Shown here piece by piece: positions 16,902-25,526 of a stretch of DNA of 64,000 nucleotides (the stretch's first letter is position 1; every line of letters begins with the position of its first letter). The DNA comes from Thermococcus thioreducens (GTDB taxonomy: Archaea; Methanobacteriota_B; Thermococci; Thermococcales; Thermococcaceae). The stretch spans positions 1,550,001-1,614,000 of the forward strand of contig NZ_CP015105.1 of the NCBI RefSeq assembly GCF_002214545.1. Direction: 5' to 3'. The translations under genes were made by a program, and so were the position numbers. Under the pieces are notes generated by a model, which saw nothing but the letters and a program-made list of their open reading frames with translations, did not search any database and was not told the origin of the DNA.

Positions 16902-17921
16902 ATGACGGTAGTAATCAACATGCGGGACGGAGTGGATGAGGGGAAGATAAGGGTAGCCGCGAGGTTCATACTGAGGGGAAAGCTCGTAGCTTTCCCGACA
17001 GAGACGGTCTACGGCCTCGGTGCCGATGCGCTCAACGAAAAGGCCGTTAAAAGGATATTCGAGGCCAAAGGCAGACCCCCGGACAACCCGCTCATAGTCC
17101 ACATCTCCGATTTCGACGACCTGAGGAAGCTTGCGGGAGACATCCCAAAGGAGGCGAAGCTTCTCGCCGAGAGGTTCTGGCCGGGGCCGCTGACGGTGGT
17201 CCTGCCCAAAAGGGAAGAAGTTCCCTACACCACCACCGGCGGTCTCGACACAGTCGCGGTAAGGATGCCCGCCCATCCGATAGCGCTCGCCCTTATAAAG
17301 GCCAGCACCCCTATAGCGGCACCTTCGGCAAACATAAGCGGAAAGCCCAGCCCAACGCTGGCGGAGCACGTGATAGACGACTTTTATGGAAGGATAGACT
17401 GTATAATCGACGGGGGCGAAACGAAGATCGGTGTCGAGTCAACGGTCATAGACCTGAGCTCCGAAAGGCCGACCCTGCTGAGGCCCGGCGGTCTGCCCCT
17501 TGAGGAGATAGAGAAGGTCATAGGCGAGGTCGAGATACACCCCGCCGTTAGGGGCAAGCTGGTCGATGTGGCCCGTTCACCGGGTATGAAGTACAGGCAC
17601 TACTCCCCCAACGCCCAGGTTATAGTCGTCGAAGGAAAGCGGGAGAACGTGCGGGCGAAAATAGCAGAACTGGTCGAGGAGTACCGCGCAAAGGGTCTCC
17701 GCGTGGGAGTCATGGCGACCGAGGAGTATGGGGCCGATGAGTTCTTCCATCTCGGAAAGACCGAGGAGGAAGTTGCAAGGAACCTGTTCAGGGCCCTCCG
17801 AGAGCTGGATAAGCGAGGGGTAGATGTGATAATCGCCGAAGGCATCGAGGAGAAGGGCCTCGGATTTGCAGTCATGAACAGACTTAGGAAGGCAGCGGGG
17901 TACAGAATAGTCTGGGCATAG
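16902..17921 (+). CDS. sua5: Threonylcarbamoyl-AMP synthase (Sua5/YwlC)
   Basis: The enzyme makes threonylcarbamoyl-AMP from threonine, bicarbonate and ATP, for the t6A modification of ANN-decoding tRNAs. The 339-residue protein has the YrdC fold first (FPTETVYGLGADAL, KGRPPDNPLIVH, APSANISGKPSPT, VESTVIDL). The Sua5-specific C-terminal domain follows the linker RSPGMKYRHYSPNAQV. The two-domain length distinguishes it from TsaC. The start follows GGTGGGAGA. Confidence 0.95.
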   Translation: MTVVINMRDGVDEGKIRVAARFILRGKLVAFPTETVYGLGADALNEKAVKRIFEAKGRPPDNPLIVHISDFDDLRKLAGDIPKEAKLLAERFWPGPLTVVLPKREEVPYTTTGGLDTVAVRMPAHPIALALIKASTPIAAPSANISGKPSPTLAEHVIDDFYGRIDCIIDGGETKIGVESTVIDLSSERPTLLRPGGLPLEEIEKVIGEVEIHPAVRGKLVDVARSPGMKYRHYSPNAQVIVVEGKRENVRAKIAELVEEYRAKGLRVGVMATEEYGADEFFHLGKTEEEVARNLFRALRELDKRGVDVIIAEGIEEKGLGFAVMNRLRKAAGYRIVWA

Positions 17922-17994
17922 ACAACGCTTAAATATCCCGAGTCATTAACTTTAGCCAACAAGCCCTGGACTTGAATCATGTGGGGTGAGAAAT

Positions 17995-19173
17995 TTGCCA
18001 GCGGACATCGGACTAGAGGGGCCAGAAGAGCTCGAACAGCTCGCCTTCAAGAGGCTCAATGAGGGGAGAATCAAAGATGGCCTCAAATTGGTTCTCCGCG
18101 CCGCGAAGGGTTATGAGGGAGAAGGAAAAACCGAAGACGCCGCGAGGCTGTATAAGTACCTCGGATACGTCCTTCTCAAAAAGACAAACGCCATTGATAA
18201 GGCCAGGCCATCCCTTCTCAAGAGCGCCTACCTGTATATAGACCTCATAGAGGCCGAGGTCTCCCGCGCGGAGGTTGATCTCGACATTCTCGATGAGTAC
18301 TGCTCGAACGTCCTTGATATTTTCATGACGCTTAACGATGAGAAGAACCTGATGAAGTATGCCGAAGAGTTCGCGGCCATCTATGAGGACCTCGGCAATT
18401 CATATCAGGACAACGATGACATTCTCATGGCAATAAGGGCGTACGAGTCAGCCTACCGATACTACAGGATGATAGACAATATTGAATCGTACAAGAGGCT
18501 CGCCGAGACCCTGATAACCCTTTACGGCCAGGTCGCGGAGGGCAGGCTGGAGAAAGGAGATGCCCTCGGAGCCGCGGAAGCTTTTTACCGGCTTGCGGGC
18601 TTCATCCGCGCAATATTTGGCTACGACATACACTTCATAGAGATGATGGACACAGCGGCCAAAAACTTCGAGAAGGCCAGCAAGATAGCCTATTCCCACG
18701 GAGACCTGGACGGAACTACCAGCTGTCTTGTAAAGGCCCAGTACGCATACCTACTTGCGAAGAACTTCAGCAGGGCCAAGCTCATCGGCCTCAACACGGC
18801 GAGGATGCTCTACCAAGTGATCAGCTCGTACCGCGCTCAGAGGGATTATGAGATGGCCGCGGAGAAACTTACGGAGCTCACCGAGGCCCTTATAGGGATG
18901 GGAAAGCTGAACGAGGCCATGGAAGCGTACAAAAACGTGCTGGAAACCAAGAGCGATCTGAGGTTCCGCGCCAGGGTACGTATAGCAGTTCTCAAACACT
19001 ACGCCGCCACCACAGGCTCGGAGGATGTCCTTGTCGATATAGACAATATCGAGTACTACTTCAACAAGAAGGCGTATATAAGGGCACTTGAGCTGGCTGA
19101 AAATGCCATGCTCCGCGAGGGACTTCAGGAGGCTGCCTCCAAGATACACGAAGCCGAGGGAATATATCATTGA
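17995..19173 (+). CDS. TPR-like helical repeat protein
   Basis: An all-helical 392-residue protein made of repeated helix pairs, for example LAFKRLNEGRIKDGLKLVLR, AIRAYESAYRYYRMIDNIES and EAMEAYKNVLETKSDLRFRA. This is the pattern of tetratricopeptide or SNAP-like repeats that mediate protein-protein contacts. No enzymatic motif is visible. I favour a TTG start at 17995 (giving MPADIGLEG) because GGGGTGAG lies just before it; a GTG at 17986 would overlap that site. TTAAATATC is the likely TATA box. It is transcribed alone. Confidence 0.78.
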   Translation: MPADIGLEGPEELEQLAFKRLNEGRIKDGLKLVLRAAKGYEGEGKTEDAARLYKYLGYVLLKKTNAIDKARPSLLKSAYLYIDLIEAEVSRAEVDLDILDEYCSNVLDIFMTLNDEKNLMKYAEEFAAIYEDLGNSYQDNDDILMAIRAYESAYRYYRMIDNIESYKRLAETLITLYGQVAEGRLEKGDALGAAEAFYRLAGFIRAIFGYDIHFIEMMDTAAKNFEKASKIAYSHGDLDGTTSCLVKAQYAYLLAKNFSRAKLIGLNTARMLYQVISSYRAQRDYEMAAEKLTELTEALIGMGKLNEAMEAYKNVLETKSDLRFRARVRIAVLKHYAATTGSEDVLVDIDNIEYYFNKKAYIRALELAENAMLREGLQEAASKIHEAEGIYH

Positions 19174-19202
19174 TTACCTAAAATTTAATGGAATAGAAAG
19201 GA

Positions 19203-19631
19203 TCACTGGGGCTGGGGCCTAACCTCGACCCTCGGAAGAGGCACATGGTACGGCAGGCGCATCTCTTTAGCCATGATCATGAGTATCGGCGATACCTCCT
19301 TGGTTATGAAGTTAACGACTTCAGCAAAGGTCAGTGAGTCTATTTTTTTCTCCTCCTCCCAGAGGTTGAGTATTTCGTCTATTTTGTCCTTCTGGGGAGG
19401 AACGTAGAGTATCACACCCTCAATCGCACCCTGGGCGATCTTGGGGTTGTAATCAATCTCATACCTGAAAAGTATCTCTATCCCGTTCATCTTCCCGGTA
19501 GGGGTGCGTATCTCCCCGAGGCGCATCTCTCTGACCTTTGGGGAGAGCCTGACCTCTATCTGGCCCTGGGGCACCGAGAGTGTGACCCTCTCAAGCTCTA
19601 TCTTGGTTACGTTGAATCCCAGCACTGGCAT
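19203..19631 (-). CDS. Conserved hypothetical protein with SecB-like features
   Basis: A 142-residue soluble protein. The first two-thirds alternates beta strands (FNVTKIELERVTL, IEILFRYEIDY, EGVILYVP). The end is helical (FAEVVNFITKEVSPILMIMA) followed by MRLPYHVPLPRVEVRPQP. The strand-rich core plus a helix and a proline-rich hydrophobic strand resembles SecB export chaperones, and archaeal SecB-like proteins are known. This is pattern resemblance only. The start at 19631 follows GGTGGTGA. Confidence 0.6.
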   Translation of the reverse strand: MPVLGFNVTKIELERVTLSVPQGQIEVRLSPKVREMRLGEIRTPTGKMNGIEILFRYEIDYNPKIAQGAIEGVILYVPPQKDKIDEILNLWEEEKKIDSLTFAEVVNFITKEVSPILMIMAKEMRLPYHVPLPRVEVRPQPQ

Positions 19632-19712
19632 TTTTTTCACCACCCAAAACTGGTTCCCGCTATATAAAACGCTATCGGTAGGGCTTTAAACGTTCCGGTC
19701 GAGCTTAGCTCG

Positions 19713-20417
19713 ATGCCGAGGGAGAAGGTAGTCCGTGTCTGGGATGAGAGGGAGGTCGTCTACTCCCCAAAGCGCTGGCGCTATCTGTGGGAGAAGCGGG
19801 AGAAGGCCCTGGCAATAATGGAGAGACTGGAGCAGTTCGACCCCGGGCTCTACGGCAGCGTTGCCAGGGGAGATGTAAGAAGGGACAGCGACATAGATAT
19901 CTTCATCCCCTACCGGGTGCCGAGCTATCTGATCGAGCTCGCCCTTGAGGGGCTTGTGAGCAGGAGAAAAATAGTCATGGCAACCCCCTGGCACCTCATC
20001 AAGGGCGTCATCGAGATAGATGAGGAAACGACGGTCACCTTCCCGTTGATCGACCCCACCGACAGGGAGCTTGAGTTCTACAGGTGGGGCGGGATGATAG
20101 ACATTTGGGGAGTGAAGACCAGGCAGCGCGTCCCTGGCGTTAACAAGAAGCTAATCCTGATAATCCCCACCGAGAGGGGGCACATCGAGAGGGAAGTCGT
20201 GGGAAGGGAGAGCGAGGTGGCGAGAGTTTTAGGAGTGAGCATAGACATCGTCACCGAGCGCGTCCATGTCCTAACGAGGAGAGATAACATCGGGAGAACA
20301 GGAATCTACATCAACGAGGAAGTTCCCGACTGGATGAGCTTTGAGGAGGCCCTGAAAATCATCGCCGACCGCGACCCAAACGTTAGGAGGAAGGTGAGGG
20401 AGCGGGGAGGGATTTAG
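19713..20417 (+). CDS. Nucleotidyltransferase-domain protein
   Basis: A 234-residue member of the DNA polymerase beta-like superfamily. The signature LYGSVARGDVRRDSDIDIFI (about residues 46-66) supplies the GS motif and two metal-binding aspartates. The rest of the domain handles a substrate not identifiable here, and the second half is mixed alpha/beta. Its stop overlaps that of the convergent DUF4143 ATPase by four bases. It is larger than the MNT-type antitoxin enzymes, so a housekeeping RNA or nucleotide role seems more likely; that is inference. Confidence 0.82.
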   Translation: MPREKVVRVWDEREVVYSPKRWRYLWEKREKALAIMERLEQFDPGLYGSVARGDVRRDSDIDIFIPYRVPSYLIELALEGLVSRRKIVMATPWHLIKGVIEIDEETTVTFPLIDPTDRELEFYRWGGMIDIWGVKTRQRVPGVNKKLILIIPTERGHIEREVVGRESEVARVLGVSIDIVTERVHVLTRRDNIGRTGIYINEEVPDWMSFEEALKIIADRDPNVRRKVRERGGI

Positions 20418-21670
20418 CGAAGGAGCCAATCCTGGAGAGGTACAACATCAATCCGTCTCCCGTTCAGTTCAACACTCTCCTTCCCCGCAAACGTGACAAC
20501 CGTAAGCCTCTCGGCATCGACCCTCTTTGTGGCGTTGAGAAGTGCCTTAAGCTCGCGCTCCCTGTTAAGGGTATGAATCTCGTAGCTGACCTGAATCAGC
20601 TCGTCTCCAGCGAGGAAATCTACCTCCCAACCATCGCCAGGAACGTAGAACAAATCCTCCCCCGGCTCAAAGCCCCGCCTAAGAAGTTCAACCATGACGA
20701 GGTTTTCAAGCAATCTTCCTTTGTCCTTGACCCCGGTAATCCTCAGCAGGCCGTTATCAACGAGGTAGGGCTTGAAGCCGAGCAGTTCCGCCTTTTTGTA
20801 AGACCTCACGTAGGGGGGAAGACGGTGCAGAATGAACGCATCGCTCAGGTATTCTAGGTAATCGGCGAGGGTTCCCTTACCTATCGAAACTCCAAGGCTC
20901 TTCATCGTCGAATACGCCTTGGTAAGTGTGAGATGGCTTGAACGGGCCAGGATTTTCAAAAGAAGCCTCAAAGCTGAGAGGTTCCTGACCTCCCAGCGCT
21001 CCACGATGTCGCGGTAGATGGTTAAATCCAGGATTCCCTTCAGAATTTCAATCCTCAGATGGGGGTTGAGCACGACCTCAGGATAGCCTCCCCATTCGAG
21101 GTACTCAAGGAGGAGCCTTCTAAGCTCTGCCTTTTTGGCGCTTGATAAGTAGCGCTTTGGAGCGAATCCCCTCGCCCTCAAAAACTCCCCGAAGGAAAAG
21201 GGAAAGACGTGAACCGCTATGGAACGTCCCCTCAGCTGGGTCGCTATCTCCTTCGAGAGGAGCTTTGAGGAAGAGCCTGAAACAAAAACCCTGTTGCCAG
21301 TGTCGAGGAGGTAGCGGACGAAGCGCTCCCAGCCATCAACGACCTGGACCTCGTCGAGGAAGAGGTGGAGTTTCTCCCCACCCATCTCCCTCAGGACTTC
21401 AAGCAAAACCATCAAATCCTCAAGGGAAGTCCCCACAAGCCTCGGATCCTCAAGGTTCACGTAGGCGATGTTCTCCTCCGGAATGCCCTCCGACCTGAGT
21501 TTCTCGATGATTTGGCGCATGAGGTATGTCTTCCCGACTCTCCTAGGTCCGATTATCGCCAGTGCCATCTGGGTGGTGGGGATTCTCACGTCGATTTCTC
21601 GTTCCACTCCATCGAAGGGCAGTGAACGGTAATCGAGAATCACCTCGGCCCAAGTTTCCCTTTCAATCAT
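20414..21670 (-). CDS. AAA_14 / DUF4143 ATPase
   Basis: A 418-residue archaeal-type ATPase. The P-loop GPRRVGKT lies at residues 41-48 and Walker B LHLFLDEVQ near 115, followed by sensor SGSSSKLLSKE. The C-terminal half has the DUF4143 pattern: a winged-helix-like segment, then LENLVMVELLRRGFEPG and a PD-(D/E)xK-like VDFLAGDELIQVSYE. These proteins are widespread, often mobile or toxin-like, and of unknown function. The promoter carries three AGTACAA half-sites around its TATA box (21692-21732), implying tight or self-regulated expression. Confidence 0.88.
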   Translation of the reverse strand: MIERETWAEVILDYRSLPFDGVEREIDVRIPTTQMALAIIGPRRVGKTYLMRQIIEKLRSEGIPEENIAYVNLEDPRLVGTSLEDLMVLLEVLREMGGEKLHLFLDEVQVVDGWERFVRYLLDTGNRVFVSGSSSKLLSKEIATQLRGRSIAVHVFPFSFGEFLRARGFAPKRYLSSAKKAELRRLLLEYLEWGGYPEVVLNPHLRIEILKGILDLTIYRDIVERWEVRNLSALRLLLKILARSSHLTLTKAYSTMKSLGVSIGKGTLADYLEYLSDAFILHRLPPYVRSYKKAELLGFKPYLVDNGLLRITGVKDKGRLLENLVMVELLRRGFEPGEDLFYVPGDGWEVDFLAGDELIQVSYEIHTLNRERELKALLNATKRVDAERLTVVTFAGKESVELNGRRIDVVPLQDWLLR

Positions 21671-21691
21671 GGCCCATCATGGACTATATAC

Positions 21692-21732
21692 AGTACAATC
21701 CTTTATAAATCTTTGTACTCCATACAGTACAA
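21692..21732 (-). promoter_or_regulatory. Operator-like inverted repeats around the DUF4143 ATPase TATA box
   Basis: The half-site AGTACAA occurs at 21692-21698 and 21726-21732, and its complement TTGTACT at 21713-21719. The last two form TTGTACT-6 bp-AGTACAA. The first and second flank the TATA box (TTTATAAAG on the minus strand, about 21701-21709). A protein bound here would block TBP/TFB access. The binding factor is unknown; self-regulation is possible. Confidence 0.6.
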
Positions 21733-21754
21733 GATTGCAGAAAATGGAAAGGGC

Positions 21755-23122
21755 TTAATCCTTGCAACAGCGCTCCTTCATATGTGCCGGTAAAATCTCC
21801 TTGAAGCCCGTGTACTTCCGGAGGGCCTTCGGGAGCTTTACGACGCCCTCCTCAGTCTGGAAGTTCTCAAGTATCGCCACTATCGCCCTTGAGGTTGCTA
21901 TGGCCGTCGAGTTGAGCGTATGCACAAAGCGGGGCTTCTCGTGGGTCTTGTCGCGGTAGCGGATGTTCAAGCGCCTTGCCTGCCACTCGGTGCAGTTGCT
22001 CGCGCTTACAACCTCCCTGAACTTGCCCTGGCCGGCCATCCAGGCCTCGATGTCGTACTTTTTAGCTGCAACATAGCCCAGGTCGCCGGTGCAGATGTTC
22101 ACAACGCGGTAGGGAATCTCAAGCTCCTGGAATATCTCCTCGGCGTTGGCTATGAGCTTCTCGTGCCACTCCCAGCTCTCATCAGGCTTTGAATAGACGA
22201 ACTGCTCGACTTTGTGGAACTGGTGAACGCGGAAGATCCCCTTCGTGTCCTTTCCTGCCGTTCCGGCCTCCTTCCTGAAGCACGGGCTTATTCCAACGTA
22301 GAGCAGCGGTAAGTCTTTCCCCTCGATTATCTCGTTGGCGTGCATTCCAGCGAGCGGGTGCTCGGCGGTCGGGATCAGGTAGAGGTCCTCACCCTCGACC
22401 TTGTATATAACGTCCTCGAAGTCGCCGAAGCTCGTGACACCTTCCTCTACAAACCTGCGCACCATGTACGGCGGTATGACTGGAGTGAACCCTTTCTCGA
22501 TGAGCTTATCGAGGGCGAAGCGGAGCAGTGCCAAATCGAGGATGACAAGCTCGTTCATGAGGTAGTAGAACCTCGAACCGCTGACCTTCGCGGCCCTCTC
22601 AAGGTCGGCACCGCGGAGGAGTTCAAGCATGTCAACGTGGAGCCTCGGCCTCCAGTCAAGAACCTCGTAGTCCATCTTTCCGAGGCTCTGCTCCTTAAAG
22701 CTCTCAAGGAAGCCCTCCCAGACTCTCGCCTTGCCCCAGAACCTTATTGGGACGTTCTCGCTGTCGTCTTTGCCTATCGGAACGCTTTCGTGGGTGATGT
22801 TCGGGAGACGCCAGAGGTAGTAGTCTATCTTAGCCCTCAGCTCCTCGACTTCCTTCTCAAGGACCTCAATCTGCTTCACTATCTCGTTGCTCCTCGCGAG
22901 GAGGTCGTCTATCGGTTCGCCGGCCTTCTTGCGCTTGCCTATCTGAACCGCCAGCTGGTTGCGCTCCTTCCTGAGGGCATTGATCTTCCTCAAGTTCTCG
23001 CGCCACTTGGCATCGAGTTCGAGGATCTCGTCTATCCACTTGAGCTTCTCAAGCTCTCCGCGCTTTATGAGGTCGCCCTTAACGAGGTCGGGATTTTCAC
23101 GGATGAGCTTTATGTCCAGCAT
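21755..23122 (-). CDS. serS: Seryl-tRNA synthetase
   Basis: A class II aminoacyl-tRNA synthetase of 455 residues. The N-terminal long antiparallel coiled coil (residues about 30-100, for example LRKINALRKERNQLAVQIGK) binds the tRNA(Ser) variable arm. The catalytic core has motif 2 YVGISPCFRKEAG and motif 3 LNSTAIATSRAIVAILEN. It is the common form, not the rare methanogen type. It is convergent to nothing nearby and reads away from moeA, with about 75 bases between. Confidence 0.97.
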   Translation of the reverse strand: MLDIKLIRENPDLVKGDLIKRGELEKLKWIDEILELDAKWRENLRKINALRKERNQLAVQIGKRKKAGEPIDDLLARSNEIVKQIEVLEKEVEELRAKIDYYLWRLPNITHESVPIGKDDSENVPIRFWGKARVWEGFLESFKEQSLGKMDYEVLDWRPRLHVDMLELLRGADLERAAKVSGSRFYYLMNELVILDLALLRFALDKLIEKGFTPVIPPYMVRRFVEEGVTSFGDFEDVIYKVEGEDLYLIPTAEHPLAGMHANEIIEGKDLPLLYVGISPCFRKEAGTAGKDTKGIFRVHQFHKVEQFVYSKPDESWEWHEKLIANAEEIFQELEIPYRVVNICTGDLGYVAAKKYDIEAWMAGQGKFREVVSASNCTEWQARRLNIRYRDKTHEKPRFVHTLNSTAIATSRAIVAILENFQTEEGVVKLPKALRKYTGFKEILPAHMKERCCKD

Positions 23123-23196
23123 AGTCTTCCACCTGGGAGAAGAAGGTGAAGGAGTTTAAAAAAGGTTTTGATGGGGGATTTGGAGGTACGACAAAC

Positions 23197-24399
23197 TCAG
23201 CCGAAGAGAGTAACCTCGACTTCCTCCCCGGCTTCCAGTATCTCCACGTTCTCCGGCACCTCGATGAAGCCGTCGGCCTCTATGAAGCTCGTAACGGCCC
23301 CGCTCCCCTTGAGTATCGGCACCGCTTTTTCACCCTCTATTCTGACCGGCAGGAACTGGCGCCTGCCCTTAACGGAGAAGACCTTGTGGGCGAGCCTCTT
23401 CCTGATCTTCCTGACCACACTCTCCCTTCCGAGAAGCCTCCTGAGGAGGGGTGCAACGAGCAGGGTGAAGTTGGTCAGGCAGCTGGTCGGGTAGCCGGGC
23501 AGGCCAAAGACTGGCTTTCCACTGATCAGACCTATTATCGTTGGCTTTCCGGGCTGAATCGCAATGCCGTGGATTTTCACCTCACCGAGCTCCTCGATTA
23601 TTGAACTGGTCAGGTCCCTGATCCCACCGCTCGCGCCCCCGCTGAGGAGAACGATGTCACAGCACTCGACCCCCTTCTCGATGAGGGCCTTAAGGCTCCC
23701 GCGGTCGTCCCTGGCTATGCCGAGGAAGATGGCATCCCCACCGAGCTCCCTGACCGCGTCCGCTATGGCGCGGCCATTTATGTCGTATATCTGCCCGTAC
23801 CTAAGCTCAGTCCCCGGGAGGACTACTTCGTTCCCGGTGCTTATAACTGCCACGCGGGGCTTTCTGAAGACGGGAACCTCGGCAATCCCCACAGCAGACA
23901 GGAGGGCGGTGTCCTTGAAGGCCAACCTAGTCCCGCGTTTGAGAAGAACCTCCCCCTTCGGGATGTCGGTTCCGGCCTTCATGAGGCCGAGGCCGGGATA
24001 GGCAGGCTTGTAGATGACGACCTCGTCCCCTTCCCTGTCCACGTCCTCGAACTGTATCACCGCATCGGCATTCTTGGGTAGGGGTGCGCCGGTGGATATG
24101 TAAACGCTCTCACCGGGCTTGAGCTCCACTGCCGGAGTATCCCCTGCGTTTATCTCCCCGATAACCTTCAGCCTCACCGGCTCGCTCTCGCTCGCCATGA
24201 AGGTGTCTTCAGCCCTTATGGCGTAACCGTCGACGGTGGCCCTGTCAAAGGGGGGAACGTCCACCGGGGAGGCTATATCCTCCGCCAGGACTCTGCCGAG
24301 GGCCTCGCTCAGAGGGACGCTTTCGACTTGGGGCTCCAGGGGGAATGAGTCTATGACCTCAAGAGCCTTCTCCAGAGGGACGACCTTCAGGAACGCCAT
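23197..24399 (-). CDS. moeA: Molybdopterin molybdotransferase MoeA
   Basis: MoeA inserts molybdate or tungstate into adenylylated molybdopterin; in Thermococcales tungsten is the main metal. The 400-residue protein has the N-terminal PPFDRATVDGYAIRAED, the YISTGAPLP loop, the MoaB/Mog-like domain VISTGNEV with LLSGGASGGIRDLT, and domain IV at the C-terminus. It pairs functionally with MobB (46926-47660). The gene is monocistronic and lies between serS and the 51-residue acidic protein. Confidence 0.95.
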   Translation of the reverse strand: MAFLKVVPLEKALEVIDSFPLEPQVESVPLSEALGRVLAEDIASPVDVPPFDRATVDGYAIRAEDTFMASESEPVRLKVIGEINAGDTPAVELKPGESVYISTGAPLPKNADAVIQFEDVDREGDEVVIYKPAYPGLGLMKAGTDIPKGEVLLKRGTRLAFKDTALLSAVGIAEVPVFRKPRVAVISTGNEVVLPGTELRYGQIYDINGRAIADAVRELGGDAIFLGIARDDRGSLKALIEKGVECCDIVLLSGGASGGIRDLTSSIIEELGEVKIHGIAIQPGKPTIIGLISGKPVFGLPGYPTSCLTNFTLLVAPLLRRLLGRESVVRKIRKRLAHKVFSVKGRRQFLPVRIEGEKAVPILKGSGAVTSFIEADGFIEVPENVEILEAGEEVEVTLFG

Positions 24400-24478
24400 T
24401 CTATCACCGGGAGAAAAGATAACGCCCCTCTATAAATGGGTTTGCGTAAGTGGAAGTGTTTAACTGGAAAAGAAAAGC

Positions 24479-24634
24479 TCACCACTCTTCCTCTTCTTCC
24501 CAGTCTTCTTCCTCCCACTCTTCTTCCCACTCATCTTCCTCGAACTCATCCTCCTCGAGTTCCCACTCCTCCTCTTCCTCGAAGAGCTCCTCCTCAAACT
24601 CCTCGACCTTCTTCTTTTTCTTGGGAGGCTGCAT
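24479..24634 (-). CDS. 51-residue extremely acidic protein
   Basis: The reading frame from ATG 24634 to the stop at 24479 encodes MQPPKKKKKVEEF followed by an almost pure Glu/Asp/Trp tail. Of 51 residues, 28 are glutamate, 3 aspartate, 5 tryptophan and 5 lysine. A TATA box (TTTATAAG, about 24668-24675) and GGGGGAT before the start support expression. The frame avoids stops on both strands, so the Ser-rich frames opposite are shadows. Lys5 followed by a polyanionic tail suggests a DNA-mimic or a partner of a basic protein, but that is speculation. Confidence 0.7.
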   Translation of the reverse strand: MQPPKKKKKVEEFEEELFEEEEEWELEEDEFEEDEWEEEWEEEDWEEEEEW

Positions 24635-24764
24635 CCCGATCCCCCTTTCTACTTGCCAATAATGACTTATAAACTTTTTTCCACAGAATTAAAGCCTTTC
24701 TTGGCCAAAATTTTTGATTAGGACGGTTGGAAAGGTTTTTAATTGTGGAGACGTATCAGAAACC

Positions 24765-25526
24765 ATGAGGGTAGCGATAGTAACGAGCGACGCCAGGGTT
24801 TACTACATGGCGACGAAGGTGCTGAAGGAGTACGGCATACCCTTCCACAGCCTCCGTGTCGGAGACAGAATACCCCTCGATGTTGAGGTCGTCCTGACGG
24901 GCGAGGCCGACTATGACAGGGTTGCATTTCCCGTTAAGATCATCGTGAGGAACGAGAACTTTATAGACGACCTCCTTGCCAAGCTTGAGGGAAGGGAGAG
25001 GTTTAAAAGGGTGTACATAGCCATCGACCCCGGGGAGAGGCCCGGCCTGAGCGTCGTCGCCGATAACCGCGTGATAGAGGTTCACCACCTTAAGAATCCC
25101 CGGGACGTTAGCGTAATCCTCGACCTGCTGGAGAAGTATCCCGGCGCTAAAATCAAGATAGGACACGGGGCCAAACGGCAGAGGATTCTTATGCTCAAAG
25201 CCCTCGCCGACCTGCTGGGATACGATTACCCCATAACCGTCGTCAACGAATCGAGAACGACCCCAAAGGTAGGTGGGATAGAGGTTTCCCAAGTTCAGGA
25301 CATCGTGGCGGCGATAAACATAGGCCTGCGGGAGGGAAGGGAGGTTCCCATTGGAGAGCTCATAGAGGCGAAGGAACCCACTAAGCGCGAGATTGAGGAC
25401 ATAAAGAGACGCAGCCGCGAGCTGAGCGGCAACATCACGATATCCTCAAAGCTCGCCCGCGAGGTGGCCCTGGGCAATCTGACGCTTGAGGAGGCTATCG
25501 AAAAGCAGAGGAGGAGGTCAAGATGA
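24765..25526 (+). CDS. RNase H-fold-like conserved archaeal protein
   Basis: A 253-residue protein. After an N-terminal Rossmann-like segment ([22 protein letters not shown]) it has [37 protein letters not shown] and [12 protein letters not shown]. That order of acidic strands resembles RuvC/RNase H nucleases. The C-terminus is basic and helical. The start at 24765 is near the predicted transcription start after TTTTTAAT, so it is probably leaderless. The stop overlaps the CDC48-1 start by four bases, tying the two together. Nuclease activity is unproven. Confidence 0.65.
   Translation: MRVAIVTSDARVYYMATKVLKEYGIPFHSLRVGDRIPLDVEVVLTGEADYDRVAFPVKIIVRNENFIDDLLAKLEGRERFKRVYIAIDPGERPGLSVVADNRVIEVHHLKNPRDVSVILDLLEKYPGAKIKIGHGAKRQRILMLKALADLLGYDYPITVVNESRTTPKVGGIEVSQVQDIVAAINIGLREGREVPIGELIEAKEPTKREIEDIKRRSRELSGNITISSKLAREVALGNLTLEEAIEKQRRRSR

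Noticed and set aside
24450-24662. Serine-rich frame on the plus strand
   Set aside because: Runs of Ser come from complementing Glu codons of the acidic 51-residue protein, which has the better promoter and ribosome site.
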